From Dermacentor variabilis (Eukaryota; Arthropoda; Arachnida; Ixodida; Ixodidae): DNA of 64,000 nucleotides. Where the stretch lies: contig NC_134569.1 of the NCBI RefSeq assembly GCF_050947875.1, positions 37,804,277 through 37,868,276 of the forward strand, in the 5' to 3' direction. The position numbers and the translations under genes were made by a program. This document shows positions 29,804 to 41,964 of this stretch, piece after piece. A model generated the notes under the pieces. It was not told where the DNA came from and did not search any database. It was given only the letters and a program-made list of their open reading frames with translations. Positions within the stretch are counted from its first letter, which is position 1; each line of letters opens with the position of its first letter.

Positions 29804-32499
29804 CTGGAAAAGTGATAACATTAACACCTTGGACACCAATTGCACATGCATAGTTCATTTGCTGCGCAATGTTATGCTACTAACAATGGGGAAGAGTTGA
29901 GATCTTTATCAAAAAGAATGAGAATAATGCAAACAGTCTCCACTGTTGCAAATTATCTCAAGCTGATGACACACTCATGCAGAATTTATGTTGTTGCCCT
30001 GGCAGATAAGATATAGATGGGACATGTGGCATCGTGAATCAAGCCCTTCTTTCTAAAGACAACTGCGCTTATCAGAAGAGGGGAATACTACTGCTTGCAT
30101 TTACAGCTCTGTCACATATTCTGTGCTCCCAAACCAGTTTGAGCACATGGAACACAAACAGTACTTTTCTGACAGGGTGATATTAGCTCAGCAGAAGGCT
30201 TGACTAAAGTCCTTAGATAAGATTTTGAAAGCAATGCATCCTGAATAGAATGTGCAGAATAGACTGGGCAGATAAGTGTGAAATGAGTTGTGACACAAAA
30301 GGCAATAGAAGTTGCCACAGAACTTTCATATCCTGGCTTCATGTTTCCAGAGCCTGCACCTTCATCAAGTTGAGCATTATCTGGCTAATATAAATTATTT
30401 GCATGGTGTGTCATGTGGCTTGCCACTTCACCAATATGAACTTTTACCTTTCCCAAATCATTAACAACTCTTAAATGGAGACTGACTGATATTCTTGAAA
30501 ACGAACTATACCACTCGTTTCTAGAAAGGGGCGCCAACTATGTTGAAGAGAGTGTAGTGGAGATTACTATATTTTTTTCTTTTATGGCAACACATTAATA
30601 TTAGTGGTGGGCATATAGAAATATACGTGACAGTCACTGGTCAGCCAGTTAGGTACTCATTTTTTATTCTGTGCAACTTTCTGATTATTCACTTTAGAGC
30701 CATGTTGCAAATGCAGAAGTGAAGTCTGTAAGAGCCTAAGGCATGCTCACTTATTAGGAATCCTAAACGTAGCGCCAGTTTTGATATCCCTTTACAAACT
30801 TGCAGGGAAATGCACTGGTATTGCACTTAGATGACTTACTCTTCCACAAAGCCTTTCTGGTGCAAAAATAATGAGAAAAAAAAATGCCTACATGGTACTT
30901 TGATAAGTATCATGAGAGAATTTGGGGATGAATGGCTCTATAATGAGGTTAAGTCTCACGATTCCTAGTAAATGAACATGCCTTTAACTCTAATCAGCCT
31001 ATTCAGAAATTGCTACATGTGCTCTAAAGAAATAAATTAAAAGAACAATTCGTCAATATTACACAATAATTCATTTTATTATGACAGCAAATATATGGAC
31101 ACTCTAGGCACATTTCTGTTGTCAGTGTTGCCGTGAGGTTCCATATAAAGTCCACCAACGATAAAATTGTCACCGCACACCGTATTCCGTATTTGCAAGT
31201 GAAAGCGTGCAATGGTGAGCAGGCGATCACGGCTCAATCGGAAAGCAAGGAGGAAGCACGCCGCCTTCCCTCGCGCGCAAGGCTTTGGGAGGAGGGGGGG
31301 GGGGGCCTGTAGAGAGAGGTGGGGGGGTATGTTCTCCGGGCCGCTGCATTTTGAAAGCCATTTGCGATGGGTACAGAGACTGCGCTGCAATTTGTTTTTG
31401 CGACTTAGTTCGCGTTGATGCGAGCGACTGCAAGAAGGTCAATTCGCTCGCTGCTGCTGCCGCGTTTCCTCACTGCAGCGTTTTGACAGCGAGTTTCCGT
31501 GGTCATCAAGTGAGATGTGTTCATATGTGTTCATGTAGGCTTGTGCGCGTCACACCATGCTTGTTAATTCTTGCAGACAACTTTCTGTGGCTATGAAGGG
31601 AACGCTACGGAGGCAATACATTCACAAGTGAAAGAGCTTCTGAAAAGAGTCTCACATTTTAATCGAGGTTAGTTTAGTCTGGGGAAGGGAAAACATAAAC
31701 ACCTTATTAGCAACAGTTAAATAAGACAGAACATACCAGTGAGTGTAAAGGTCTACTTATTTTGCGGCTTTTCCCTTCCGCGTCTGGGGAAATGCAAAAC
31801 TGTCACACATGGAAGCTGCGTCGATTCAGCGTCTGTTCCGAGCAACCAAAAGCACTGTCAAATGCTGCCGGACTACTTGGCACAGTAACCTATGTGCAGC
31901 AGCCATACACCTGCAGCTTTTCCTTCATAGCCACAGCAGCCATAGAAAGTTGTCCACAAGTGTATAGCTGTCCACTAATTTGCTATCGCAATCAATGCTT
32001 CGCCTTCCGGGTGAAATTGCAAGTTTTTTTTTTTCCGTTAATCTAGCTTTGGAAGGCTCTATTCTTCTGGCAGGCTCGTGGCTGTAGGCGGGGCTCAGCG
32101 GCTGACGGTATTGGAATGGTCATTGCTGGTGAGCTGGTTCAGATGTCCAAGGTAAAAAATGTGTGGTGGCTGAGTGGCAACAAGCTGCCATGTTTATTGC
32201 AAAAGCCAGCCTGGCCATGGATATGGGTGTGTTGATGACGGCGAAGAAATCACTATGAGGGCAACCATCCAGTGAGGCACCAAGCATGTTTTCCACCACC
32301 CACTGGGCAAACTTCATCCTCGTCGCTACTGCTGGAGTGGTGGCGCTAAAGGTGATTATCATAGATTTGCTTATGTGTTGCCAAAAGAAAAAAAACATTA
32401 TTGCTTCAATTGAACTGTCCTTTTAAAAGAATTCGCTCTTCATTTAAAGCAGGTTGTCCAATCAGCATATAGTGTCAGTACTAGAACAAGAATAATTTT
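29804..32499. other. No convincing gene; GC-rich patch at 31.2-31.5 kb
   Basis: The N-terminal ACSL exons should lie in or beyond this stretch but I could not identify them. A GC-rich patch with a long G run (about 31290-31330) and several CpG could be a promoter area, but no first exon with a signal or TATA element can be shown. The open frame on the minus strand at 32120-32398 has no motif I know. Confidence 0.4.
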
Positions 32500-32635
32500 G
32501 ACGACCTGAGGATTTTTTAACGGGCACTCCAAGTGCAGTACATAAGCGTTTTTGCCTTCTACTCCCTTTGGAATGTGGCTGCAGTGGCTGGGAATCGAAC
32601 CTGTGACCTTGTGCTCTGCAGCAAGCAAGGCTGAA
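32500..32635 (-). mobile_element. SINE fragment of the type at 34586
   Basis: GACGACCTGAGGATTTTTTA, then AACGGGCACTCCAAGTGCAG and GGAATCGAACCTGTGACC align with the body and reverse tRNA T-arm of the SINE at 34586-34825. The outer ends are lost. Confidence 0.65.
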
Positions 32636-32639
32636 ACAT

Positions 32640-33000
32640 GTAGGATAGCAAAGAAACTTGAAAGGAAGTTAAGGACCGTACTGCAAGTGATTAAAAATAA
32701 AATGACAGACATAACATTAGGTGACAGGACGACGGCGATGCGGATCATGGGTCATATGCAGGTAAGACATAATGCAGAACAGAGAACTGCTGGTTTGCCA
32801 AAGGCAATGGCATAAGTGCCAAGGCAAGGGAAACATAGTCATGGGTGCCAGGTGATCAGATGGGAGCGATGGGATTAGGAAATCAGCAGGTATCCAATGT
32901 GTTTGAGTAACACAAGAAAGGGTTAAGTGGGAATTCCTGGAAGATGCTTTTGCCCTACAGTAGGATACTAGAAAACTTGAGAGCAACAATAAATCAATAT
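32640..33000 (+). mobile_element. Possible LINE 3' end fragment
   Basis: GAATTCCTGGAAGATGCTTT (first bases of a stretch continuing TGCCCTACAGTAGG, about 32931-32963) resembles the RTE end that encodes W..M.EAFALQWA and is followed by an A-rich tail. The upstream part RKLERKLRTVLQ is protein-like. Strong decay prevents a firm call. Confidence 0.35.
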
Positions 33001-34585
33001 AGGTAGGCAAAATGATTTTTAGAAACCTGTTTTCATTTCAAAAGTTGATTATTTCTGGTGAAAATGAAGGCCATAGATTCCTTTTTAAAATTTCCGAGAC
33101 AGGACGTTACTAGTGGCAGATCAACACAACATATGATTTTAATGTATTTGCTCATGTTTGGGCAATTCTGGCACAGCAAAATGCCTTGAAATTTTTAGGT
33201 TGAGCTGTTGGTTCCTTTATAATGAAAAGTAGTCTTTCTTTATCAAGACACCATTAACTATACCTGAATACATACTGTAAAAATCAATGTCACAATGAGC
33301 TGGTAAGGAACCCTCCGGGTTGTGGTGGCACTATCACCTCTCTTTCATTTCTGCGTGTTTTACAACTTGCCAAGTCTTCTTTCAAGGTAAGGGTGTCTGT
33401 TTTGCTACTGCAGAAACATAATTTACTAACACAAGTTAGTGTATCTCTCAGTATCCCTCCAAAATGGACCCACAATTATAGTGATGATCAACCGTTACCA
33501 GTGTCCTCCATTGACATGCTATTTATAAAATTAGGATTAATGCTGTTGCCATCTCTCAGTCCTTGTATTGCGCACAGGGTATCAGTTTATCTTCAGCCAC
33601 CTTTTTCGCCCTCACAGCTGTACAACGACAGTGTCAGCAGTTCATATTGCTGCTTTAATGCGCACCGCAAGCAGTCCCAGCTCTCTGCAGTTTCTTTTCT
33701 TTTCATTTTTTGCCACTGCACTTCAGTACACTGTAATGGCATCGAAAATAAATTTTTTTTCTCTTCTTGTTCACTCTTTTTTAACACACTGTGACAATAT
33801 CAAAAAAGTGTTTTTACTGCAGTGCATCGACGCTATAAAATTTGCTTCCTTTCCTGAATTTACCTTTCTTTTTTTCCTCCTTTCTGTAGCTTGTGCTGTA
33901 TACTGGCCTACTGCAGTTATGTGCTTTCATCCATTTCATTTTTTTCTTCTTCGTTCACTTCCTGTATAGTTTTGTTACCCATTTCCATAAAATAATGAGG
34001 GTAGTGTGCTAAGACTGAAGTCAAAGGCTTCTTTTTTTGTGTGTGTTTAATATAAATGGTTTTTCCTCGGATATGTGCATTTGACTGTGATTGCACATCC
34101 AGTCTATGAGTGCACTTTGTATATGAAATTTTTAGCTACTTTTATAATCTGGAAATGCCATCTTAATTACAGATGTGTGACTGCCAAATGATGCATGCAC
34201 ATATTACAGCAGTAAATTAGCCATCTGCCATGTCAAATGGCTGCTGCTGGATTACAGCTAGCACAAAGCATATGCTGCATTGTTTATTGCTTTTGCTGAA
34301 GCAAAGGCAGCTGCATGCCTCGGCATATTCCAGTTCAATGTGGAAAGTGTGCATGCACACACACGCACATACACACAGTAACTTGATAACTGAAGAGAGA
34401 AAAAATTGTGATGGCAGGATTCCACAGTAAAAACAAAAAGCAAGAAACAAACCTCCGAGCAAAAGCTGAATATTTTACAAAATTGTTCAGCAGCTTATGA
34501 TGACACTTCTTCATTAACATAGGAGCTTAATGCACAATGATAGAGAAGACACGCAATGCAGGTGTATCTATCTTGATTTAAAAAA
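33001..34585. other. No gene seen
   Basis: Includes T-rich sequence around 33690-33970, an AC-rich tract near 34350-34378 and AT-rich unique-looking DNA. The 133-codon frames at 33393-33969 are low-complexity serine and phenylalanine runs and look non-coding. Confidence 0.5.
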
Positions 34586-34825
34586 AATTAAATTATGGGG
34601 TTTTACGTGCGAAAACCACTTTCTGATTATGAGGCACGCCATAGCGGAGGACTCGGGAAATTTTGACCACCTGGGGTTTTTTAACGTGCACCTAAATCTA
34701 AGTACACAGGTGTTTTTGCATTTCACCCCCACTGAAATGCGGCCGCCGTGGCTGGGATTTGATCCCGCGACCTCGTACTCAGCAGCCCAAAACCATGCAT
34801 AGCCACTGAGCAACCACGGCGGGTT
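34586..34825 (-). mobile_element. tRNA-derived SINE, nearly full length
   Basis: On the reverse strand it starts CCGCCGTGGTTGCTCAGTGG (A-box side), has GCGGGATCAAATCCC (B box), a body with GGTGCACGTTAAAAAACCCC and ends ACGTAAAACCCCATAATTTA followed by a T-rich run. Related fragments at 26062, 32500 and 51085 show it is a family. A weak TTTGATTA-like repeat borders both sides. Confidence 0.85.
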
Positions 34826-35883
34826 TATTTTGATTAGAAACTGACTGTGGTGTGGTGAAAAATTAGGTAAAATAAGCACTTCTTTTTTTCAATTCAGTAA
34901 ACACATTATAAGTCATGCCTGAGGCATTAACTAAGGGGTTGGGGGTGGGTTGGGGGATGAAGATGTTATGGATGCATCAAAATGCCTGAAAACCCATTTT
35001 CCCAGTGGCAAACATGAATGAGGTGTGTCAGTGCATGAGTGTTGGGTGCCATTGTGGAATGTTCTCTTGTTCTCGCTAATAATGCATGCTATGTGTGGGA
35101 GGCGCAGGCTCAAGCATGTCTCCAGTGAGTGATGTTTGATATGGACCCAAGGCACCAGTACAACAGCGAGACTGCTACAAGTCAAGATATGATGACAGCG
35201 TGCGTGTGCTTTGGCCAACAGCTCTTTCCCTCTCAGTCTGAACAAGCATGTTCCCAAGAGAGCACTAATCCGCTGACAGCCCTCTTTAAATTCACCTTTG
35301 CTCTTCAGCAGCATTTAGGAGCTGACTGCATTTTAGATAAGAACACAAATGTCTTGTTTTTGCTCTACATTGCCTTGTTTTTGCCTGCAATCTCTTCGCT
35401 GATCAACCTGGTTCAACTTTAGGCTGTAGGCCAACACTGCCGCTGGAACCAAGTGGTCTATTGCAAGAAATTCCAAAAAGTGATGTCTGCTGATTGTATT
35501 TGTTAAAATGCAAATGTGTCACAAATACCAGCAATCGTGTTTCCCAAGAGAACCTTTTTCTAAAGCTCTTGGTTTGTAAAAAAGGAACTCATTCATTTCA
35601 AGACTGCTGTAAACATGCTACACAATTATGCAACCAAGTTATAAGCAGGAAACACACGTGAGGGATACTGCACAATGATATTCAGGCAAGTTTTTATTTA
35701 AATTTTTATAAATGACCATAGTCTTTGCAATCTTCCAAATGTGAATACATAGTTCAGATGATAGAGACGGCTTGAAGACATGGTAAAGAATTATACCTGA
35801 CAAGGACACAATATGCTTTAGGATTTAGTGTCAATATTATCATACTAGATACAGAGAATATTTTAAAGTTACTTATACATAAA
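34826..35883. other. No gene assigned; one 127-codon open frame of unknown nature
   Basis: The minus-strand frame at 34931-35314 has reasonable composition at its start but ends in a proline run encoded by the G-rich tract at 34935-34960. I do not recognise it and find no splice or promoter support. Confidence 0.35.
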
Positions 35884-35985
35884 GCATATCATGAGAAGCC
35901 AACAAGAAAGTGATGTCTGATAAAAACTGATGAATACTGATAAAAACGGGCCCCTCGGTTAACCCCCTTTCTTCTTGTTAATATA
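35884..35985 (+). mobile_element. Junction fragment of the composite SINE
   Basis: The left part TATCATGAGAAGCCAACAAG is the reverse-strand end of the SINE and the right part AAAACGGGCCCCTCGGTTAA is the forward-strand link between units seen at 17107-17152. The fragment therefore again joins two orientations of the same element. Confidence 0.7.
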
Positions 35986-37544
35986 TAAAGCAATATCTTG
36001 AACTGTCATGTCAGTGGGTGCCATAAATGGGCATTCATATTCCAATATGGAACATTTGAATGGTTTTGGTTAAACAAAAGCATGTGTCTTGTTGAGAGTG
36101 GGGTATTCCCACATGGCTGGCAAAAATGTTTTCTTTGCATGGTCTGGTAATACAACCTGCTTCATATAACAGAACTCTCATAGAGTTTCATATCTCTATA
36201 ACTAGAGGGAAATCTGGTGCTGCGATAGCTCAACCATCGTGGGAATGATGGGAAGTACAGGCAACGGATTGGTGCTCTGTTGACTGGCGAACTAGGCTAC
36301 AGGTATCTTTTGGCAGTTTTGGTTTCACTCCATGCGCAATTGCTGTAACCCGTAGTGGGACAGTGCGAAGCAATGCTCTCTGCCTTTGGTTCTGTTGCTC
36401 GAAGTGGCGATAGCGCGCTGGGCCAGTGGCTGAGCTGATGTTTGTGTCGCATTTTGGTGTCTAAGCCCTGACGAGACAGCTACGGCATCGTAAACATTTA
36501 AAGAATGTGTTTTGACCATTCTGACCTTGGTTTGTTAAGTGTGTTAGGTCGGCACTGTAGCGTTACGTGCTTTATGAAAGTTCAGAAGAGCAAAAAGAAG
36601 GCACCACTGATACAAGACATGGACAGCTGTACTTCTAGAGAATTGACATTAAAATTTGATTGAGGGCTTCATTACGAATTGCTCATTTATCTGCTCATTG
36701 AAATGTGTGTTTCAGGACATTTGTGAACACAAACTTACTTGTGGTAGGAAAGGTTGCTGTTTTGTGCCTGTAGTCTGCTGCCGCAAAAAGGGTAAGTGCA
36801 AAGCCATACCATAACAGCTGCTGGCGCGTGCTTCAGAAGCGGTAAATCAATATAAAATATAATGAAGCATACCAGTAGGAGGCCACAAGCGTCCTAGCTA
36901 GCACTGCTGCACATGTGCTTAAATGTACTTGAAGACGTTCAGCAATCGTGACAGCTGACGCAGCCTTTCAAAAAAGCAAGAGAGTTCGCAGGTGCCTGTC
37001 TGTGAGAAAAGTTTCGCATTCGTAGCGAGCAGGCGTTGTAGCAGACGACACTTGTAGCATTCCTCTCAAAGGCGCAAGACTTTCTCCCACTGCAAAATAT
37101 TTATTTCCATAAATACTTGATGAGTATGTTTATATAAGTACATGTATGGCTGTTATTGCTGTTGTATGAATAAATAAATAATTATTCTCTGGCGCTAAAT
37201 TGGGAACAGAATTGCCAAAGAATGCATAGCTCGGTGTGCCCTGGTGGTAAACTGTTCCTCAAAGTCATGCAAACTTTATGTAATATGTTGTGCACTATAT
37301 AATATACTACAGAAATAAAATTACATTTTACGCAATAATATTTGAGTGTAGCTTCGTCTACTGTGCCTTAAGCAAACGCAATTAGTCTAAAGATCGAAGT
37401 CAATCCGAAGCTTGTACTTCCCATCATTCCCATGTAGGTTGAGGCAACGCTCAGGAGAGACACTAGCGCCACATTTCCCTCCAGGGTATTTATTTAGAAA
37501 CTCTATGAGAACAGCCTTCATTGTGAAAGATGTGTCCCCGGTGC
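35986..37544. other. No gene seen
   Basis: No recognisable exon or repeat. A tRNA-like CTGCGATAGCTCAACCATCG at 36220-36239 may be a SINE remnant. Confidence 0.45.
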
Positions 37545-37990
37545 TAGCTAAGCACGTGTGTCCGAGCGTGTACGCGAGTGACGTGTGTAGACTGTGCGCT
37601 AAGGAGAGAGCCACCGCGGCTCACATCCTTTGGGACTGTAGTAGAAATCCACGAGAAGCCAGTGAGAAGACGACGATCCCGCCGCGGCTAGAGGCTGCAA
37701 CGAGGACCTATGACCAAGATACACAACTAAAGGCCGTCCAGCAGGTCTCGGCAGCTCTAGAGAGGCAGCGACCTCGCGAAACCGAGGAGAAGGGGGGAGC
37801 ACCCCTAGGAAGGGGATGGCGGCCCTCTCGGATCCGCGGAAGTAGCGAGGAACCAAGACCTCGAGGAGCACAATGCACGAGACAGACGTAGTGGCCGCGT
37901 CGCGGTAAAAGCTTGTCCTCCCTGCGTGGAGGGAGCCTAACCGACTCTGCAGGCATATTTACTAAAGTTGTTCTCTCTCTCTCTCTCTCC
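37545..37990 (+). mobile_element. I-clade LINE 3' end, 5'-truncated
   Basis: The translated end carries the zinc-knuckle-like CRLCAKERATAAHILWDC (about 37585-37638), then QLKAVQQVSAALERQRP and an arginine-rich tail. The UTR ends in ACTAAAGTTGTTCTCTCTCT. The C..C...H.LWDC motif is the same as at 47660-47730, so it belongs to the same group as the LINE at 41940-48000. RT and RNase H are absent. Confidence 0.82.
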
Positions 37991-38439
37991 CCATCATATA
38001 TGTTCGCGGCTTCACACTCAAGCTGCTTTTGTTACACGATTCCGTAGGTCATTGCATACACTTGTGTGCTGCTAGAAGTGCACTTGTGACTGTGCAAAAT
38101 TAGTGTGTGCATTTTGGATATCTGACTGCAGGCAAATGTTAATTAAAGGATTACTAAAAATCCTCGTTTGTGACAGGTTAACTGACGAGTAGGAGTGTTA
38201 TGGAAACATAAAATTCCTTGCATTGCTAAAACATGAACACCTACATTTTAACAAACTTTCTAAGTTAAATGAGTGTTTTGTAGGGGGCTACAACTAAGGC
38301 TTCATTAAATTGATGATCGGAATTCAGTTATAGTAATGACATTTTAATGTTTATTTATTAGGGCAAAAGTCTTGGACAGCTCATAGGACGAAAAATCCGA
38401 TGTCTGGCATTGTGGCACCAAAATTTATAGGGAGTCAAG

Positions 38440-39010
38440 CACTCGACTTTTGGTGGGAGTCGAACCCACGACCTTTGGTGTTAATTAGAGTGAATTATGA
38501 CAAATTCTTTGTAAGAAAGCGTGAGGCTAAAGTGAAGAAGTGTCAACATGGCCTGTGGCGATAATTAAGACAAATTTAATTAAGACAGTTAATTACAATA
38601 TAGTTAATTAAAGCACTAGAATCCATGACCTTTGGTGGGAGTTGAGCCCACTTGGAGATATGGGCAAACCAAGTTGGATTCTAATCAACACTGTGAAGGT
38701 CAAGAGTCGAGACCATGACCTCTGGTGGGAGTCGAACCCTCAACCTTAGGTGGGAGTCAAGCCCACAATCTTTGGTGTTAATAAAGGGGAATTTAATTAA
38801 GACACACGGACTGACGACCCAACATGGAGATATGAGCAGACCGGCCTTTCCAAGTTGGATTCCAATTGACATCGTGAAGGTCGAGAGTCGAACCCACTAT
38901 ATTTCGCGTTAATTAAAGTGGAGTGAATTAAGGCACAGTTAATTAAGAGAAACTTAATTAAGGCACACGAACCCACAACCTTTGATGGTAGGCAAACCCT
39001 CGATCTTTGG
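38440..39010. repeat. Minisatellite built of GGGAGTCGAACCCACGACCT-like and TTAATTAA units
   Basis: GGTGGGAGTCGAACCC-type words recur at about 38453, 38635, 38724 and 38750, related CGAACCCAC words at 38888 and 38968, and TTTGGTGTTAAT-type words with TTAATTAAGACA blocks between them. The unit resembles the T-arm of a tRNA on the reverse strand. Unit spacing is irregular. Confidence 0.75.
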
Positions 39011-39599
39011 TGTTTCTTCAAAAGAAGGCTGAAGCGAAAGCGAAGAAGTGTTGGGAGAATGCTAAATGATGATGAATGTGGTGTTTTGTGGCGCAAGAGG
39101 ATGCTAAAATGCGACAACGTGAAGTGGAGGAAGAAGACAAGGAGGCAGAAGTGAAAAAAAGAAACCCTTCAAAGGAATCTGACAGACTCCTTTGGCTCAT
39201 AAGAAAGAAGAAAGAAGTTTTAATGAAGTCCTTTGGCTCAATTACCGCCTACACAATTCTCTGAGAAATCTCAGGTTATAACAAAATTTAGTGTCCGAAA
39301 TTGGACCTCCTCTCTTGCTAAGTCTCCTAAATGACAAGTGTCGAAATTGATCCCCTTTGTGAGTACAGATTTAGCACAAGCTTCAACTTCACAACAATTT
39401 GAACAAGAAGTTCACTCGGAATCAAAGTCACTAGGCAATCAGGATGCAGGCATGGACCCTCAGATTCACAAATGCACCAGATCTTCTAACAAATTGTGTA
39501 GTTCTCCTACTAACTCCAAAACTAAAAAGTGTGCAAAAGATTCCCTTAATAGGACATACTTTCTGAAAGGAAGTATCTTAAAGCAAGCAGTAGCTGCTG

Positions 39600-41940
39600 C
39601 TCGGCTTTCGTCAACACCAAAGGGTACTCCAACAGAATTGCCGGTCAATACTTTCTGCTACTACAGATTTATTATACCTCACATCCCAACATACTCCTAA
39701 TATTATACTGTTACAAGAGACTTTGTTGACAGCTGGTAAATGTTTTCATTAAAAAAGACTATCGTTTTCGATTGGACAGGACTTCCCGAGGTGGAGGATT
39801 GGCTTTGTTCATTTCATCTAAAATTTGTCATAGAGCAAAAATTTTATTTCACAATATATCTCCTGAATGTGAAACTTTAGTAATAGAAATAACACTTCCA
39901 GGCTGTACATTGCTCTCTATAGTTGATACCTACTTCCCTACTTGGATACAAGATGTTCGTACACTTGAAGTCACCATGGACTACTGCAAAAAGAGCATAT
40001 TCGCGGGTGACTAATTCACATCGTGGCATGGGAGTTTCACACTGATGCATCTGGGAAATGTTTATGGGAATGGGCTTCTTTAAACAATTTTACTTGTTTA
40101 AATTGTAAAGTTGAAACTTTTGTTCGATGTCAGCCGCGCTCTGTCTTAGGTTTATCAATCTCATCTTGGACTGTCAATGATGCCATAAGTAGTCATCACC
40201 CTCCTATATTGATGAAAATACTGTCTGGCCCTTAATTTCTTTAGATAATGAAGTACATATTTTCATGGACTATTCAATATTCAAGAAAATGTTACAGTCC
40301 ATGTTGTCTTCTTCGAAAGGTATGGTGAGAGACACTAAAGCTATGAGCCTTTGCTTGGTTTTGAAGGGTACCCTAAAGAAATCTGAGTTTGTAGTATTGA
40401 CAGCAATTCTGGCTGTCCCTCGGGGAACTCTGATGGTGCATAAGATTACAGACACTGAAAGGCTGCGTAAATGAAACTTCTTAACCAATGCCCTACAGAG
40501 TGGAGTAACTATACATATGCTGCAGCTATGTTTAACCAAACATTTATTAGCAAAGGATAACTACAATGAAAAACATTATAATTATTTAATCGAGAAGCGG
40601 CAATAAAATTTGCTTTTTAGGTTTCTTCTCTTTCACAAGACTATACCAACACTCTTTAGTATTGATTCAGTAATCCTATTGCCTAAAGAATTACAGAATC
40701 ATTGGAAAGAATTGCCAGAGCATTAGAAAAGCGTTTTACAGCTCAGTTACAATTGAAATTTGTCAGACTTGCATCCGAGGACAATTATATGGATTTAATG
40801 ATTGAAGAGCTTGTGCACGTTGTGAGACTGCTACCTGCCTCAGCTCCAGATTGGAACAGAACAGTTGTATTCCTTAAGATTGTAGGCTTGCTAAGATTAT
40901 CTCACTGCTTAAGAAATGAGGAGCGGGATTGCATATGAAAAACATAAGGCCTGTTGCATTAACATCTAACATTATGAAACTAATAGAAAGAGTGTTATAT
41001 GTACGTACACTGAGGTTTTTAACTAATAACGCATTACTGAGCTCATGTCTGATCGGATTTAGACCGGGATGCTCGATTTGGTGCGCACCTGTTGATCTGG
41101 AGGGACGCATTAAGCATGCTCGACACAGGTGGCAGTATGCAGCATTGGTGGCTATTGATATAGCTAAGGCATGCGACAGTGTACAGCATGTCATTCTCCT
41201 GAATATCCTAAAGAGCATGAATTCTCCTCCATATATTGCAAGCTGGATTTATGAATTCCTAAGAGATATATAATTCTATTGCTCCCAAGGCTGCGTTTCG
41301 ATGTTAAAATATAATCAGTCCAGAGGAGTTCCACAGGTTTCCGTTCTTTCCACAATTTTGTTTATTATTTTAATGAGTTCAATTCCACTGTGTGATGATG
41401 GACAGGTGTATCTTTACATAGCCGACATTGCATTCTTCGCGTCAGTGAGTCACATTGACTCACCGCCGAGAATATCACAATCAGATTTATCAATACTTGA
41501 AGATTGGCTTGAGGATCTTCGTATGTCATTAAATGTTGGCAAGAGTGCCTTGCTTGTTTTCCCTGAAATATACCTGTTAATGTCTCCCTCCTACACCAAC
41601 AAGAAATAATCATTCAGTGTGGCTTTATTAAGTATCTAGGCATTATATGTGATCCAAAACTTAGCTGGCACAACCACATCGAACATGTAACGTCTAAGGC
41701 AGCGCGCGCTGTCGGCATGATTCGCAGACTGTCACTGCTGCTTTAGGCTATGCAGGGACACTCTCATTATGATTTATTGTATGTGTGTTCAACCCATATT
41801 GGAATTTGGATGTTTTATTCTCTGGTCAGCCAGCATACCAGATTAACCCCCTTGTTCTTCTAGAGCGAGAGGCTCTCCAGATTTGTCTTGGTTAGCTAAA
41901 ATTTGTTGCTAATAATGTATTATATCAAGAAGCCCGACAA
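39600..41940 (+). mobile_element. Old I-clade-like LINE: endonuclease and reverse transcriptase, many stops
   Basis: Frames in order give YLTSQHTPNIILLQETLL (about 39680), RTSRGGGLALFIS (39775-39815), IFAGD (about 39999), RPVALTSNIMKLIERVL (about 40948-40998), IDIAKACDSVQHVILLNIL (about 41155-41210), RGVPQVSVLSTILF (about 41326-41365) and the decayed active site IADIAFFAS (about 41416). KAARAVGMIRRL (about 41697) is the thumb. The active site lost the DD pair. Similarity ends near 41940 where a second LINE begins. No RNase H part follows on the far side, so it was truncated. Confidence 0.82.
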
Positions 41941-41964
41941 CTAGGACAAGCCATCTATGAGGCG

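Noticed and set aside
30112..30342. N-terminal exon of the ACSL gene
   Set aside because: The minus-strand frame MKPGYESSVATS has no resemblance to the ACSL N-terminus and no convincing splice sites.
32120..32398. 92-codon minus-strand frame as a gene
   Set aside because: Composition is acceptable but no motif, splice site or second copy supports it.
33393..33969. Pair of 133-codon open frames
   Set aside because: They are low-complexity (S, F, L) frames in T-rich DNA, overlap each other in different frames and have no motif.
35935..35965. Hammerhead ribozyme in the SINE junction (CTGATGAA...GATAAAAA)
   Set aside because: CTGATGA is present, but I could not find the second core segment with flanking stems at proper distance.
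37412..37500. Start of a host gene at the ATG of the 37.4-kb frame
   Set aside because: The conserved part of this frame is the LINE C-terminus with CRLC...HILWDC, so the whole frame is best explained as LINE 3' end with an accidental upstream extension.
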